This document shows positions 1-8,044 of a DNA stretch of 64,000 nt, piece by piece. The DNA lies in assembly GCA_008923285.1 (NCBI GenBank), contig WBSG01000001.1, forward strand, positions 1 through 64,000, written 5' to 3'. Each line of letters begins with the position of its first letter. Positions within the stretch are counted from its first letter, which is position 1. Below the pieces are notes generated by a model. The model saw only the letters and a program-made list of their open reading frames with translations, was not told the origin of the DNA and ran no database searches. A program made the position numbers and the translations under genes. This stretch comes from Betaproteobacteria bacterium SCN2. Lineage in GTDB: Bacteria > Pseudomonadota > Gammaproteobacteria > Burkholderiales > Thiobacillaceae.

Positions 1-201
1 TGTAGAATTGCAACCCAAGGACTTTTACTAAAGCGCCCTTGGTACTAAAACTGGGGGCACCTCAATCGGATTCCAACTAAGAAAGGCGCTAGATGCAGAG
101 GCAACAGACAGTCTGCAATGGATCAATCACTGCCGAGGAACATTTTGCTGCTACGATAAATTCATGGAAAACAGCTCAGCCCCTTCAACCGCGCTCCCAT
201 C

Positions 202-394
202 GGTGATCCGGAAAGGCTTGACTGCGTCTTGGGGCGCGCCAAAGAAGTTTTATGGATGCTGAAAAACCAGAGGAATGGCTGAATTCCCACGACGCAGCGC
301 TTGGTGCCAAGCCGGTACCTTTGCTCGTTTATGAGGATGGGGAAGCGCAGTCCTCCGGCTTCTGGTCAGTATCGAATACGGGGCTACTGTTTAG
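202..394 (+). pseudogene. Remnant of an Xre/MbcA/ParS-type (DUF2384) antitoxin gene
   Basis: The characteristic C-terminal toxin-binding pattern can be read only by changing frame twice. From 202 one frame gives DPERLDCVLGRAKEV. From about 252 a second frame gives MDAEKPEEWLNSHDAALGAK followed by PVPLLVYEDG. From about 340 a third frame gives LRLLVSIEYGATV and a stop at 392-394. The order matches the family outline (a long helix, then W-L-x-T/S-x-x-x-A-L-G, then P-L-x-L-L, then a terminal I-E-x-G helix). No N-terminal HTH or start codon is visible upstream, and a stop lies in frame at 157-159, so the copy is broken. No partner RES/PIN-like toxin is seen. The reading depends on my frame splicing and was not checked by search. 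Confidence 0.55.
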
Positions 395-680
395 CTATCT
401 TGCGGTATGTGATCTTGCTCGCATGCCAAACCACGATGATAGCCAGGCCGATCGACGGGAACCACAGAAATGCGCCGATCACTTCGCTGACGAAGAAGTA
501 GATCGCCACGACAGCGCCAATGACTGCTGCCACTGACGCAACTCCCGCCAAGATGGCCATGCGTATTGCCCGCCGCTCGATCGGTCTGTAGTCGTTTGTT
601 ATCAGATAGATCAAAAAGATGATCACACTGATGAAGGTAGTGAACATGCCGGCGAGGCTTGCGATTTCGACTTCACTCAT
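384..680 (-). CDS. Small three-helix membrane protein of unknown function
   Basis: The 98-residue protein has three hydrophobic stretches, at about residues 8-28, 40-64 and 70-86. A basic loop (RPIERRAIR) separates the first two and the C-terminus is basic, so it is almost certainly an inner-membrane protein. I do not recognise a family. It is preceded on its strand by an AAGGAAAAGAAA-type ribosome site just before the ATG. Its stop overlaps the end of the broken antitoxin gene on the other strand. It sits in the mobile element downstream of the integrase operon and is probably cargo. Confidence 0.6.
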   Translation of the reverse strand: MSEVEIASLAGMFTTFISVIIFLIYLITNDYRPIERRAIRMAILAGVASVAAVIGAVVAIYFFVSEVIGAFLWFPSIGLAIIVVWHASKITYRKIAKQ

Positions 681-692
681 GTTTTCTTTTCC

Positions 693-887
693 TTAAGTTT
701 GATTTGATTGCGTCATGGCATACCGCCAGCAGCGCTTGACCAGCCACCATGCCAGCCGGGCAGGCGCGAAGTAGCCCGGCAGGGTTTCCCTGCCTGCGTT
801 CCACATGGCTTTGAAAAAGCCGTCATTGGGCCGTGTGTAGACCGGATTCAGGCGCTGCCACTCGGTTTTGAACTCGTCCTTGAACAT
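693..887 (-). CDS. Small hypothetical protein of the mobile element
   Basis: A 64-residue, basic, aromatic-rich protein (MFKDEFKTEWQRLNPVYTRP at the start; a WWLVKRCWRY segment near the C-terminus). No signal peptide or clear transmembrane helix is present, although the tryptophan-rich segment could lie on a membrane. It lies between the HD-domain gene and the small membrane protein, all on the minus strand with short gaps. An AGGAGGTAAGAAATCC-type ribosome site precedes its ATG and supports translation. I do not recognise the family. Confidence 0.5.
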   Translation of the reverse strand: MFKDEFKTEWQRLNPVYTRPNDGFFKAMWNAGRETLPGYFAPARLAWWLVKRCWRYAMTQSNQT

Positions 888-902
888 GGATTTCTTACCT
901 CC

Positions 903-1892
903 TCAACCCACGCTACCATCCGAAAACTCCGAATCAAGTACCACGTATGGACGATTTTTCAGGTGCCTGTGATAGCGCCCGAACCCGGCCTTGCGGGGTG
1001 CCATGCGGCTCACCAGATCCATGTGCCCCGAGTGTCGGTCGGCCATGGACAGGATCGAGGCCTCCAGCGAGGCCGGCTCACGGATGCCGAGCCACTCCGC
1101 GCCCTTGACCGAGGTCAGCGCATGCAGGAGCGCGAGGTAGTGGGCCTCGGGGAGGAGGATCCGGTTGCTTTCCCTGGCCGCAGCGATCCATTCGAGCACC
1201 GTATGGCGGTGCCCCACCAAGGCGCCCCGGTCGGAGAGGGTGAACGTCTGGCGTGAGCGGTCATAGCGGTACTCGTCCGCCTTGCCGATGTCGTGGAGCA
1301 GGGCGGCGGCCAGCAGCACAGGCCGACATACCTGGGCGTTCTCGCCTGACAGCCCCAATGCCTGCTCTGCCGTCTCGATGGTATGCCTGAGATTCCCGTT
1401 CCACTCGTTGTGATGACCGTTGATGGACGAGGGGCCGGTCATGAACCGGTGGCAGCGGCCGGCATCCCAGAGCACCGCGTTGTAGAGGTGCTGGAACGGC
1501 CTCGACATCGCATCCCACAGCCTGCGGCCCCGATCGACCAGCTTCCTGTCCTTGACCCAGCCGGGAGGAATGGTGTCGAACGGGTTGAGCTTCGGTTCGG
1601 CCCGTTCGAGCAGCACCAGGCGGTTGATCCGGATGGCGCCGTTGCAGGATGTGGGCTTGCCCATCCAGCGGATGGAGACCAGACTCCCCGCCCGCAGACG
1701 GCTGTCGATGTGGGCGGTCATCCAGGTCACCCGGATGCTGGCCTTCTCGTGGAAGAGCGCAGCCTCGTTGATCTGGTTGCGGGAGTTCGGGGCCGGGACG
1801 CGGGTAATGGAGAGAATCCGAAAAACCGCCGGCAGTTGGCCGGGAACCGGGTCGTGTGCGGTGAGAGGAACGGGAAACTTGTGTTCAGACAT
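903..1892 (-). CDS. OB-fold plus HD-domain protein, YhaM-like nuclease family
   Basis: The 329-residue protein has an N-terminal beta-rich region (about residues 20-95) that reads like an OB fold. It is followed by an HD-type metal-dependent hydrolase domain: H170, the H200-D201 pair in LLHDIGKADEY, and the GALVGHRH segment around residues 223-230. This order, and the G-x-L-x-G-H element after the HD pair, is the pattern of YhaM-type 3'-5' exonucleases. The ATG lies inside the end of the integrase gene (8-base overlap), so the two are probably translationally coupled. A role in processing element DNA or RNA is inference. HD families are broad, so a relaxase-associated or phosphohydrolase role is possible. 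Confidence 0.65.
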   Translation of the reverse strand: MSEHKFPVPLTAHDPVPGQLPAVFRILSITRVPAPNSRNQINEAALFHEKASIRVTWMTAHIDSRLRAGSLVSIRWMGKPTSCNGAIRINRLVLLERAEPKLNPFDTIPPGWVKDRKLVDRGRRLWDAMSRPFQHLYNAVLWDAGRCHRFMTGPSSINGHHNEWNGNLRHTIETAEQALGLSGENAQVCRPVLLAAALLHDIGKADEYRYDRSRQTFTLSDRGALVGHRHTVLEWIAAARESNRILLPEAHYLALLHALTSVKGAEWLGIREPASLEASILSMADRHSGHMDLVSRMAPRKAGFGRYHRHLKNRPYVVLDSEFSDGSVG

Positions 1893-3153
1893 GTGAAGCC
1901 TCCTTCTTGTCTTGTTGTGCGGCCATCGGGTTGCCCATGACGCCGGTCAGTAGACGCTCGAAGGCCGAGCCGTCCTGGCGCGTGAGATTGGGGACGTAGC
2001 GGGAATAGACCTTGAACAGCATCTCGGTGCTGGTATGACCGAGCTGTCGTGCGACCCACTCGGGGTTTTCGCCCGAGGCCAGCCATAGCGTCGCGCAGGT
2101 ATGCCGTGTCTGATATGGCCTCCGAACCTTGAGCCCGAGGTAGCGCAACAACGGATACCACACTCGATTGGTGACGTTGTTATGGTTGAGCGGTTTTCCC
2201 TGCTGGTTGCAGAAGACATACTCAGATTTCTCGCGGGTGGCTTTCTCCTGCTCCTTGAGGGCATTGAAGACAACCTGGCTCATCTGGATGTCGCGCTGGG
2301 AGCCGTCGGTTTTGGTGTATTCCTCAATCCCGTTGACGATGGTCTCGCGCACGAGGATCAACCGATGCTCGAAATCCACGTACTTCCATTTCAATCCGTC
2401 CACTTCGCCGGTCCGCATGCCGGTGAAGAACCTGACCGTGTAGTAGGCACGGTAATCAGGCCTGACTCGCGCAAGGATGGTTTGAACCTCCTGGAGCGAG
2501 AATGGCTCGATGTCGGTCTTGCGCAGCTTGACCGGCTTGATGTTTCGGTAGGGGTTGGTAAAGTTGAAGCGGTCGGCCGCCTCCGTGAGGATTTGCCGCA
2601 GAACCATCATCACATAGTTGATTCTTGCGGCGGACAGCGTCTTCCCGCTTTTCCGGATCTGAACTTTGCCGAGCGTGGACCGGAACTGCAGGATATCCGC
2701 CTTGGAGATCTGGCCGACCTCCTTTCCCCCAAAGGTAGGACGCAGACGGCCTTTGATGATGTCCTCGATGGTGCGACGGTAAGTCCTGCGCCACCTGATC
2801 TCGTTTTCTGCAAACCATTGGTCGGCGAAGTCCGAGAACCTTGGGGTGTTGCCAGCCTGGGGATATGTCAATCCAGGAGCAACATTGCCTGCTACATTGA
2901 TGACCGGGATGTAATGGGTGACTCCCGGATGATCAAGGCGCGCAGCAAGGCGGCTATCAGGAAAGTGTTCCCGATAGTTGAATTTTCCTGCTTCGATTTG
3001 CGCCTCGATCAGCTTCAGCATTTTTCCGAGCCGTTTCCGGTTGGCAGGCGTGTCTTCGAGCGCGGTGTACTCCCGACAGCGTTGCCCCTTGAAACGGAAA
3101 TCCAGGAAGAGCAGCTTGGTGCCGGTGGCACGAATGCTACCCATGGCAAACAC
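1885..3153 (-). CDS. Tyrosine recombinase (integrase) of the element
   Basis: The 422-residue protein has the layout of a phage/ICE integrase: an N-terminal arm-type DNA-binding region (about 1-60), a core-binding SAM-like domain (about 105-200) and a C-terminal catalytic domain. Visible catalytic residues are R247 in FFTGMRTGE, R350-H351 in YQTRHTCATL, H373 in LGHTSTEML and nucleophile Y383 in KVYSRY, ten residues after the LGH histidine as expected. The first histidine of the H-x-x-R box is a tyrosine here, which some integrases tolerate. The gene overlaps the excisionase-like gene upstream and the HD gene downstream, forming one operon that points away from the tRNA attachment site. Confidence 0.93.
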   Translation of the reverse strand: MFAMGSIRATGTKLLFLDFRFKGQRCREYTALEDTPANRKRLGKMLKLIEAQIEAGKFNYREHFPDSRLAARLDHPGVTHYIPVINVAGNVAPGLTYPQAGNTPRFSDFADQWFAENEIRWRRTYRRTIEDIIKGRLRPTFGGKEVGQISKADILQFRSTLGKVQIRKSGKTLSAARINYVMMVLRQILTEAADRFNFTNPYRNIKPVKLRKTDIEPFSLQEVQTILARVRPDYRAYYTVRFFTGMRTGEVDGLKWKYVDFEHRLILVRETIVNGIEEYTKTDGSQRDIQMSQVVFNALKEQEKATREKSEYVFCNQQGKPLNHNNVTNRVWYPLLRYLGLKVRRPYQTRHTCATLWLASGENPEWVARQLGHTSTEMLFKVYSRYVPNLTRQDGSAFERLLTGVMGNPMAAQQDKKEASHV

Positions 3154-3370
3154 CCCCGTTGGCCATGGGGATGGCTAGGCCGGAGGTGCCGGACACCAGC
3201 AAATCCTGTTCGATCGCCTCCCAGAGGTACAGAATCTTGCGCCGCCCGAAAGGGCGGATGTAGTGGATGCCCTCGATGAGCACCGCATCTTTTAACTGTT
3301 CGCGGATGGTCCTGGGGTCATACTTGATGCGCTGGGACAATTCTTCGGTGGTCAAGAACGTGCTTGCCAT
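3137..3370 (-). CDS. Excisionase-like small DNA-binding protein
   Basis: A 77-residue protein starting MASTFLTTEELSQRI, followed by Y-D-P-R-T-I-R and GIHYIRPFGRRKILYLWEAI. This is the short winged-helix pattern of MerR/AlpA/Xis-type proteins, with the GRRKILY wing. It lies directly upstream of the integrase and overlaps its start by 17 bases, typical of a directionality factor or an integrase activator. An AGGAGAAGACC ribosome site precedes the ATG. Its promoter faces the divergent Xre-type gene, so the two probably share control. The family assignment rests on pattern and position. Confidence 0.75.
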   Translation of the reverse strand: MASTFLTTEELSQRIKYDPRTIREQLKDAVLIEGIHYIRPFGRRKILYLWEAIEQDLLVSGTSGLAIPMANGGVCHG

Positions 3371-3522
3371 GGTCTTCTCCTTTGTTGAAAATGACGTTTG
3401 CCTTGTAGAGCAACTCGACCGCTAATCGATTTAATTGATCTACTGAAGATCATTCTACTCTGCAAAAGACCTATTACAAGCCATTTTGTTCTCTAGAAGA
3501 ACAATATTTTCCGGAGAAGATC
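3371..3522. promoter_or_regulatory. Divergent control region between the xis/int operon and the Xre regulator
   Basis: This AT-rich 152-base gap separates two divergent genes. It contains an imperfect palindrome GTTCTCTAGAAGAAC at 3488-3502. A perfect palindrome GATCATGATC at 3519-3528 is centred on the regulator's own start codon, and the related TGAAGATCATTC lies at 3443-3454 (compare GAGAAGATCATG at 3515-3526). These are plausible operators for the adjacent small HTH protein. No convincing -35/-10 pair could be fixed by eye. Confidence 0.45.
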
Positions 3523-3741
3523 ATGATCAGGTGTCACCTGTCGAGAATCCTGGGCGAGAAGAGGATAAAAATCAGCGACTTGGCCAGGGACACCGGGATC
3601 AATCGTGGAACGCTGACCCGGCTCTATCACGAGACTGCCGAGCGCGTTGATCTGGAGGTTCTCGATCAGCTCTGCCGTTTTTTGAACTGCAAGCTTTCCG
3701 ACTTGATGGAATACGTGCCCGAACCGGACGAAGGGAAATAA
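3523..3741 (+). CDS. Small Xre/Cro-type transcriptional regulator
   Basis: A 72-residue protein consisting almost entirely of one helix-turn-helix domain: ISDLARDTGINRGTLTRLY, then a core helix ending in LNCKLSDLMEYVPEPDE. This is the short YozG/Cro-like class that ends soon after the fifth helix. An AGAAGATC stretch precedes the ATG, and GATCATGATC spans the start codon, which suggests autorepression. It is divergent from the excisionase/integrase operon and lies between that operon and the attachment site, the normal place for the element's lysogeny-type repressor. Confidence 0.85.
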   Translation: MIRCHLSRILGEKRIKISDLARDTGINRGTLTRLYHETAERVDLEVLDQLCRFLNCKLSDLMEYVPEPDEGK

Positions 3742-3743
3742 TT

Positions 3744-3847
3744 TGGGCCAATCGTGCGAAGGTCACTTACGCACTCAATTGCTCGGCACAGATTTTGAAG
3801 TGGGTTTTTGTTGGGCCAGGCATGGGCCACGGGTGGGCCATGGCCCA
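3744..3847. repeat. Five TGGGCCA heptamers next to the attachment site
   Basis: Exact TGGGCCA copies lie at 3744-3750, 3812-3818, 3823-3829 and 3834-3840. An inverted copy at 3841-3847 makes a perfect 14-base palindrome with the fourth. Spacing between copies 2, 3 and 4 is 11 bases, about one helical turn. Such clustered short repeats beside a tRNA attachment site are what integrase arm-type binding sites look like; that function is inferred. Confidence 0.6.
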
Positions 3848-3851
3848 AATG

Positions 3852-3879
3852 AAAAAGGGCTTGCATGATGCAAGCCCTT
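3852..3879 (-). terminator. Intrinsic terminator downstream of the tRNA gene
   Basis: A perfect 11-base-pair stem (AAGGGCTTGCA at 3855-3865 and its complement at 3869-3879) closes a three-base loop. On the minus strand it is followed by a run of T residues, directly after the 3' end of the tRNA gene. Confidence 0.8.
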
Positions 3880-3887
3880 GGTATTTC

Positions 3888-3963
<76 letters not shown>

Positions 3964-3984
3964 ACGTGAGGCGCGATTATAGCG

Positions 3985-4359
3985 CTAGCGGGGCCGGCCG
4001 GGGAAGGCGGCGGTGAGCCTTTGGTAGAAGTTGGGCAGGCGCGGCGGCGCGGCGAGCCAGCCCAGCAGGACGCCGGCGGTGTTGGCGGCGAGGTCGAGCC
4101 ATTCCGGATAGCGGTCGGGGGTGAGGCCCTGGGCCAGTTCCATGGCGCCGCCCAGGGCGATGAAGGCCAGCGCCAACTGCAGGCGTGCGATGCGGGACAG
4201 GTAGAGTTGCGACCACCAGAGCATGAGCCCGCCGTAGGCGAGCAGGTGGCCGAGCTTGTCGCCGCCCTGGATGTCGCTGTCGACGGCGAGCTTCACCAGC
4301 GAGAAATAGACGATGGCGGCGACGATGAGCCAGCCGCCGCCAAGCCAGAGCTTGCGCAT
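3985..4359 (-). CDS. VanZ-family membrane protein
   Basis: A 124-residue protein with four hydrophobic segments. It carries the VanZ-like signature GGDKLGHLLAYGGLMLWWS in the first half and AMELAQGLTPDRYPEWLDL followed by ANTAGVLLGW in the second; the D-K-x-x-H and D-x-x-x-N-x-x-G positions are the family's conserved polar residues. Its ATG overlaps the lgt stop codon by one base, so it is co-translated with lgt. The open frame continues upstream through lgt in another frame, but this ATG is the sensible start. The function of chromosomal VanZ-like proteins outside glycopeptide resistance is mostly unknown. Confidence 0.85.
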   Translation of the reverse strand: MRKLWLGGGWLIVAAIVYFSLVKLAVDSDIQGGDKLGHLLAYGGLMLWWSQLYLSRIARLQLALAFIALGGAMELAQGLTPDRYPEWLDLAANTAGVLLGWLAAPPRLPNFYQRLTAAFPGRPR

Positions 4360-5147
4360 CAGGCTTTCCGGTAGGCGCGCATCAGCAGGTAGAGGCCGAT
4401 CGCGATCATCGGCAGCGACAGCCACTGGCCCATGCTCACGGTGTAGGACAGACCGAAAATGCCGGCGTCGGGCTCGCGGAAATATTCGGCGGCCGAGCGC
4501 AGCACGCCGTAGCCGACGAGGAAGGCGCCGGACACTGCGCCGATCGGTCGCTGCGCGCGCGCGAAGAGCCAGAGGAGGATGAACAGCAGCAGGCCCTCGC
4601 CCAGCGCCTGGTAGATTTGCGAGGGGTGGCGCGCGAGCAGGTCGCCGGCCTGCGGAAAGACCATGGCCCAGGGCAGGGCGGGGTCGGCGGTGCGTCCCCA
4701 CAACTCGCCGTTGATGAAGTTGCCGATGCGGCCGAAGGCGAGGCCCAGCGGCACCAGCGGTGCGACGTAATCGGTGGCGGCGAGCCACGAGACTTCGTAT
4801 TTGCGCGCCCACAGGGTGACGGCGGCCAGCACGCCGATGAGGCCGCCGTGGAAGCTCATGCCGCCTTTCCACACTGCGATGATGTCAGCCGGATGCTGCA
4901 GGTAGTAGGCGGGCTCGTAGAACAGCACCTGGCCCAGGCGCCCGCCCAGCACCACGCCCAGCACGCCGTAGAACATGAGGTCGTCGAGGCCCTTGTCGGT
5001 CATGCCCAGTTCCGGACGCGCGGCCAGGCGTCTTTTCCCCAGCCACCAGAACTGCAGGAAGGCGAGCAGGTACATGAGGCCGTACCAGTGCAGCTTGAGC
5101 GGGCCCAGCGAGAGGGCGACGGGGTCGAATTGGGGGTGGGTCAGCAT
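4359..5147 (-). CDS. lgt: Prolipoprotein diacylglyceryl transferase
   Basis: The 262-residue inner-membrane enzyme transfers diacylglycerol from phosphatidylglycerol to the lipobox cysteine of prolipoproteins, the first step of lipoprotein maturation. Family marks seen: [21 protein letters not shown] at the N-terminus, the [13 protein letters not shown] segment holding the catalytic-region histidine, and the Lgt signature [14 protein letters not shown] around residues 140-153. Seven hydrophobic helices and near-standard length indicate an intact gene. It forms a two-gene unit with the VanZ-like gene and diverges from ilvD across about 180 bases. Confidence 0.96.
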   Translation of the reverse strand: MLTHPQFDPVALSLGPLKLHWYGLMYLLAFLQFWWLGKRRLAARPELGMTDKGLDDLMFYGVLGVVLGGRLGQVLFYEPAYYLQHPADIIAVWKGGMSFHGGLIGVLAAVTLWARKYEVSWLAATDYVAPLVPLGLAFGRIGNFINGELWGRTADPALPWAMVFPQAGDLLARHPSQIYQALGEGLLLFILLWLFARAQRPIGAVSGAFLVGYGVLRSAAEYFREPDAGIFGLSYTVSMGQWLSLPMIAIGLYLLMRAYRKA

Positions 5148-5331
5148 TGGTAGTCAGCGGGAGAGGTCAATTTCGGCTGCCAATCAGGATGCTCACGTGA
5201 AGCCGACCGGTGAGCGCCGCAGTCAGCGCAGCAGTATGGCGAGGAGCGAACCAGGCAGGCGACAAAGTGAGGCTTGATTTGGGAATGGAAGTAAAATGGC
5301 AGATCGATTATAGCTTCAGCGGATGACAGCC

Positions 5332-7188
5332 ATGCCCGAATACCGTTCCCGCACCACCACCCACGGCCGCAACATGGCCGGCGCGCGCGCCCTGTGGCGC
5401 GCCACCGGCATGAAGGACGAGGATTTTTCCAAGCCCATCATCGCCATCGCCAACTCCTTTACCCAGTTCGTGCCCGGCCACGTGCACCTGAAGGACCTGG
5501 GCCAGCTGGTGGCGCGCGAGATCGAGGCCTTCGGCGGCGTGGCCAAGGAGTTCAACACCATCGCCGTGGACGACGGCATCGCCATGGGCCACGGCGGCAT
5601 GCTGTATTCGCTGCCGAGCCGCGATTTGATCGCCGACAGCGTGGAATACATGGTCAACGCGCACTGCGCCGATGCGCTGGTGTGCATTTCCAACTGCGAC
5701 AAGATCACCCCCGGCATGCTGATGGCGGCGATGCGCCTCAACATCCCCACGGTGTTCGTGTCCGGCGGCCCGATGGAATCCGGCAAGGCGGTGATCCACG
5801 GCAAGGTCATCCACCTCGACCTCGTCGATGCCATGGTGTCGGCTGCCGATTCGCATTGCAGCGATGACGAAGTGATGGAGATGGAGCGTTCCGCCTGCCC
5901 CACCTGCGGTTCCTGCTCGGGCATGTTCACCGCCAACTCCATGAACTGCCTGACCGAGGCGCTGGGGTTGTCCCTGCCCGGCAACGGCTCGGTGCTGGCG
6001 ACCCACGCCGAGCGCAAGAACCTGTTCCTTGCCGCCGGCCGCCTCATCGTCAAGCTGGCCAAGCGCTATTACGAGAAGAACGACGCCTCGGTGCTGCCGC
6101 GCAACATCGCCACGTTTGAAGCTTTTGAAAATGCCATCGCCCTCGACATCGCCATGGGCGGTTCGACCAACACCGTGCTGCATCTGCTGGCCGCGGCGCA
6201 CGAAGCCGGCGTCAATTTCACCATGTCCGACATCGACCGCATGTCGCGCCGCGTGCCCAACCTGTCGAAAGTCGCGCCCGCCACCCAGCAGTACCACATG
6301 GAAGACGTGCACCGCGCCGGCGGCGTGATGGCGCTCCTGGGCGAGCTCGACCGCGGCGGCCTCATCCATCGCGAGCTGCCCACCGTGCTGTGCAAGTCCA
6401 TGGGCGAGCAGATCGAGCTGTACGACATCGGCCGCACCAAGCGCGAGGACGTGAGGCACTACTACAAGGCCGCGCCCGGCAACGTGCCGACGCAGGTGGC
6501 CTTCAGCCAGAACAAGCGCTGGCAGGAACTGGACCTCGACCGCGCCAACGGCTGCATCCGCGATCTTGAACACGCCTACTCGAAGGAAGGCGGCCTCGCC
6601 GTGCTGTATGGCAACCTCGCCGAGCACGGCTGCATCGTCAAGACCGCGGGCGTGGACGAAAGCATCTGGAAGTTCTCCGGTCCGGCGCGAATTTTCGAAT
6701 CGCAGGACGCCGCGGTGGAAGCCATCCTCGCCGACCAGATCAAGGAAGGCGACGTCGTCGTCATCCGTTACGAAGGCCCGCGCGGCGGTCCCGGCATGCA
6801 GGAAATGCTGTATCCGACTTCGTATCTCAAGTCCAAGGGCCTCGGCAAAGCCTGCGCCCTCATCACCGACGGCCGCTTCTCCGGCGGCACCTCGGGTCTG
6901 AGCATCGGCCACGTCTCGCCGGAAGCGGCCGAAGGCGGCCTCATCGGCCTGGTGCAGGAAGGCGACCGCATCGAGATCGACATTCCGAAGCGCAGCATCA
7001 GCCTCGTGGTGCACGACGCGGAACTCGCCCGCCGCTGGGGGGAAATGGAAGCCAGGGGCACGGCCGCGTGGAAGCCGGTCAAGCGCGAGCGCACGGTGTC
7101 GGCTGCGCTCAGGGCGTATGCGGCCATGGCCACATCGGCAGCGTTCGGCGCGGTGCGCGACGTGACGCAGGTGGAGAGAAAAGAATAG
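5332..7188 (+). CDS. ilvD: Dihydroxy-acid dehydratase
   Basis: The 618-residue iron-sulfur enzyme dehydrates 2,3-dihydroxy-isovalerate and -methylvalerate in valine/isoleucine (and pantothenate) synthesis. Clear marks include [19 protein letters not shown], the cluster-ligand segments [12 protein letters not shown] and [18 protein letters not shown], and [20 protein letters not shown] near the C-terminus. I chose the ATG at 5332 because [18 protein letters not shown] aligns with the usual start of the family; an in-frame ATG at 5323 is possible. The gene stands alone, divergent from lgt. Confidence 0.97.
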   Translation: MPEYRSRTTTHGRNMAGARALWRATGMKDEDFSKPIIAIANSFTQFVPGHVHLKDLGQLVAREIEAFGGVAKEFNTIAVDDGIAMGHGGMLYSLPSRDLIADSVEYMVNAHCADALVCISNCDKITPGMLMAAMRLNIPTVFVSGGPMESGKAVIHGKVIHLDLVDAMVSAADSHCSDDEVMEMERSACPTCGSCSGMFTANSMNCLTEALGLSLPGNGSVLATHAERKNLFLAAGRLIVKLAKRYYEKNDASVLPRNIATFEAFENAIALDIAMGGSTNTVLHLLAAAHEAGVNFTMSDIDRMSRRVPNLSKVAPATQQYHMEDVHRAGGVMALLGELDRGGLIHRELPTVLCKSMGEQIELYDIGRTKREDVRHYYKAAPGNVPTQVAFSQNKRWQELDLDRANGCIRDLEHAYSKEGGLAVLYGNLAEHGCIVKTAGVDESIWKFSGPARIFESQDAAVEAILADQIKEGDVVVIRYEGPRGGPGMQEMLYPTSYLKSKGLGKACALITDGRFSGGTSGLSIGHVSPEAAEGGLIGLVQEGDRIEIDIPKRSISLVVHDAELARRWGEMEARGTAAWKPVKRERTVSAALRAYAAMATSAAFGAVRDVTQVERKE

Positions 7189-7193
7189 TTAAC

Positions 7194-7265
7194 ACAGAGG
7201 AAGCAGAGGTAACAGAGGAAAATCATCTATAAGGAATTCCTCTGGTTCCTCTGTTGCCTCTGCGT
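7194..7265. repeat. CAGAGG-rich inverted repeat
   Basis: Two arms built of CAGAGG units (7194-7220) and CCTCTG units (7237-7265) are imperfect reverse complements around an AT-rich loop. Similar 'cacagaggcacagagg' palindromes are scattered in many proteobacterial genomes. It lies between ilvD and the parA-like gene and could fold in RNA on either strand, perhaps acting as a terminator or mRNA-stability element. A diverged relative occurs at about 40627-40735. Confidence 0.6.
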
Positions 7266-7293
7266 AGATTTAGTTCTTTGCTGAGGAGGCGGC

Positions 7294-7896
7294 ATGAAGG
7301 CGATTCTGGTGGCGAATCCGAAGGGCGGTGCGGGCAAGACCACGCTGTCGATCAATCTTGCCGGCTGGTTCGTGGCGCAGGGCGAAGCCGTGAACCTGCT
7401 GGACATGGATCGGCAGAAATCGGCTACCAAGTGGCTGGCGCGCAGGCCGGCCCATCTGCCTGCCATTGGCATTGCCGGCGAGAGCAAAGGCAAGGCCGAC
7501 TGGCTGGTCATCGATTCGCCCGCCGGGCTGCACGGCAAGAACCTCGACCATGCGGTGAAGCTGGTGAACCGCGTGCTAGTGCCGATTTCGCCCTCCCTGT
7601 TCGACATCCAGGCAAGCCAGGATTTTCTGCAGGAACTGGCGGAAGAAAAGAAGGTGCGCCAGGGCAAGATCGACGTCGGCGTGGTTGGCATGCGCATGGC
7701 GCCGCGTACCCGCGCTGCCGCCACGCTCGAACAGTACCTGCGCAAGCTTGATCTGCCGGTAGTCGCCTTTCTCCACGAAACCCAGCAGTACGTGAACGCG
7801 GCGTTCGAGGGCAAGACCCTGTTCGACCTGCCGCCGCATCTGACCCAGGCCGAGCGCGAAAGCTGGGCGCCGCTGATCGATTGGCTGACGCGCTAG
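7294..7896 (+). CDS. Orphan ParA/MinD-family ATPase
   Basis: A 200-residue P-loop ATPase with the deviant Walker A motif NPKGGAGKTTLSINLAGW, the Walker A' region LLDMDRQKSATKWLARR and Walker B LVIDSPAG. This is the short ParA type without an N-terminal DNA-binding domain. Such proteins use ATP-driven dimerisation on DNA or membrane to position a cargo. No parB, parC or McdB-like partner lies next to it, so the cargo is unknown. An AGGAGGCGGC ribosome site directly precedes the ATG. It has a single-gene layout after a palindromic repeat. Confidence 0.88.
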   Translation: MKAILVANPKGGAGKTTLSINLAGWFVAQGEAVNLLDMDRQKSATKWLARRPAHLPAIGIAGESKGKADWLVIDSPAGLHGKNLDHAVKLVNRVLVPISPSLFDIQASQDFLQELAEEKKVRQGKIDVGVVGMRMAPRTRAAATLEQYLRKLDLPVVAFLHETQQYVNAAFEGKTLFDLPPHLTQAERESWAPLIDWLTR

Positions 7897-8044
7897 CGTA
7901 CCTGCTGCGCCGCGTTTTTTCCGTGCCGCATAAAGAGTTTGCCGTGCCGCTCGGCAGCGTCCAGCTGCCGTTCGCTGCGGCAATGGCAGCAATCGGCGCG
8001 CAAGCCGGCTATCATGGTCTGTAACCCGTCCTCTTTCCGACTCC

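Noticed and set aside
4360-4872. N-terminal extension of the VanZ-like frame
   Set aside because: It overlaps lgt in another frame with Arg-rich shadow composition. The real start is the ATG overlapping the lgt stop.
5308-7014. A 568-codon minus-strand open frame
   Set aside because: It lies wholly antisense to ilvD and its His/Ala/Gly-rich composition is that of a high-GC shadow frame.
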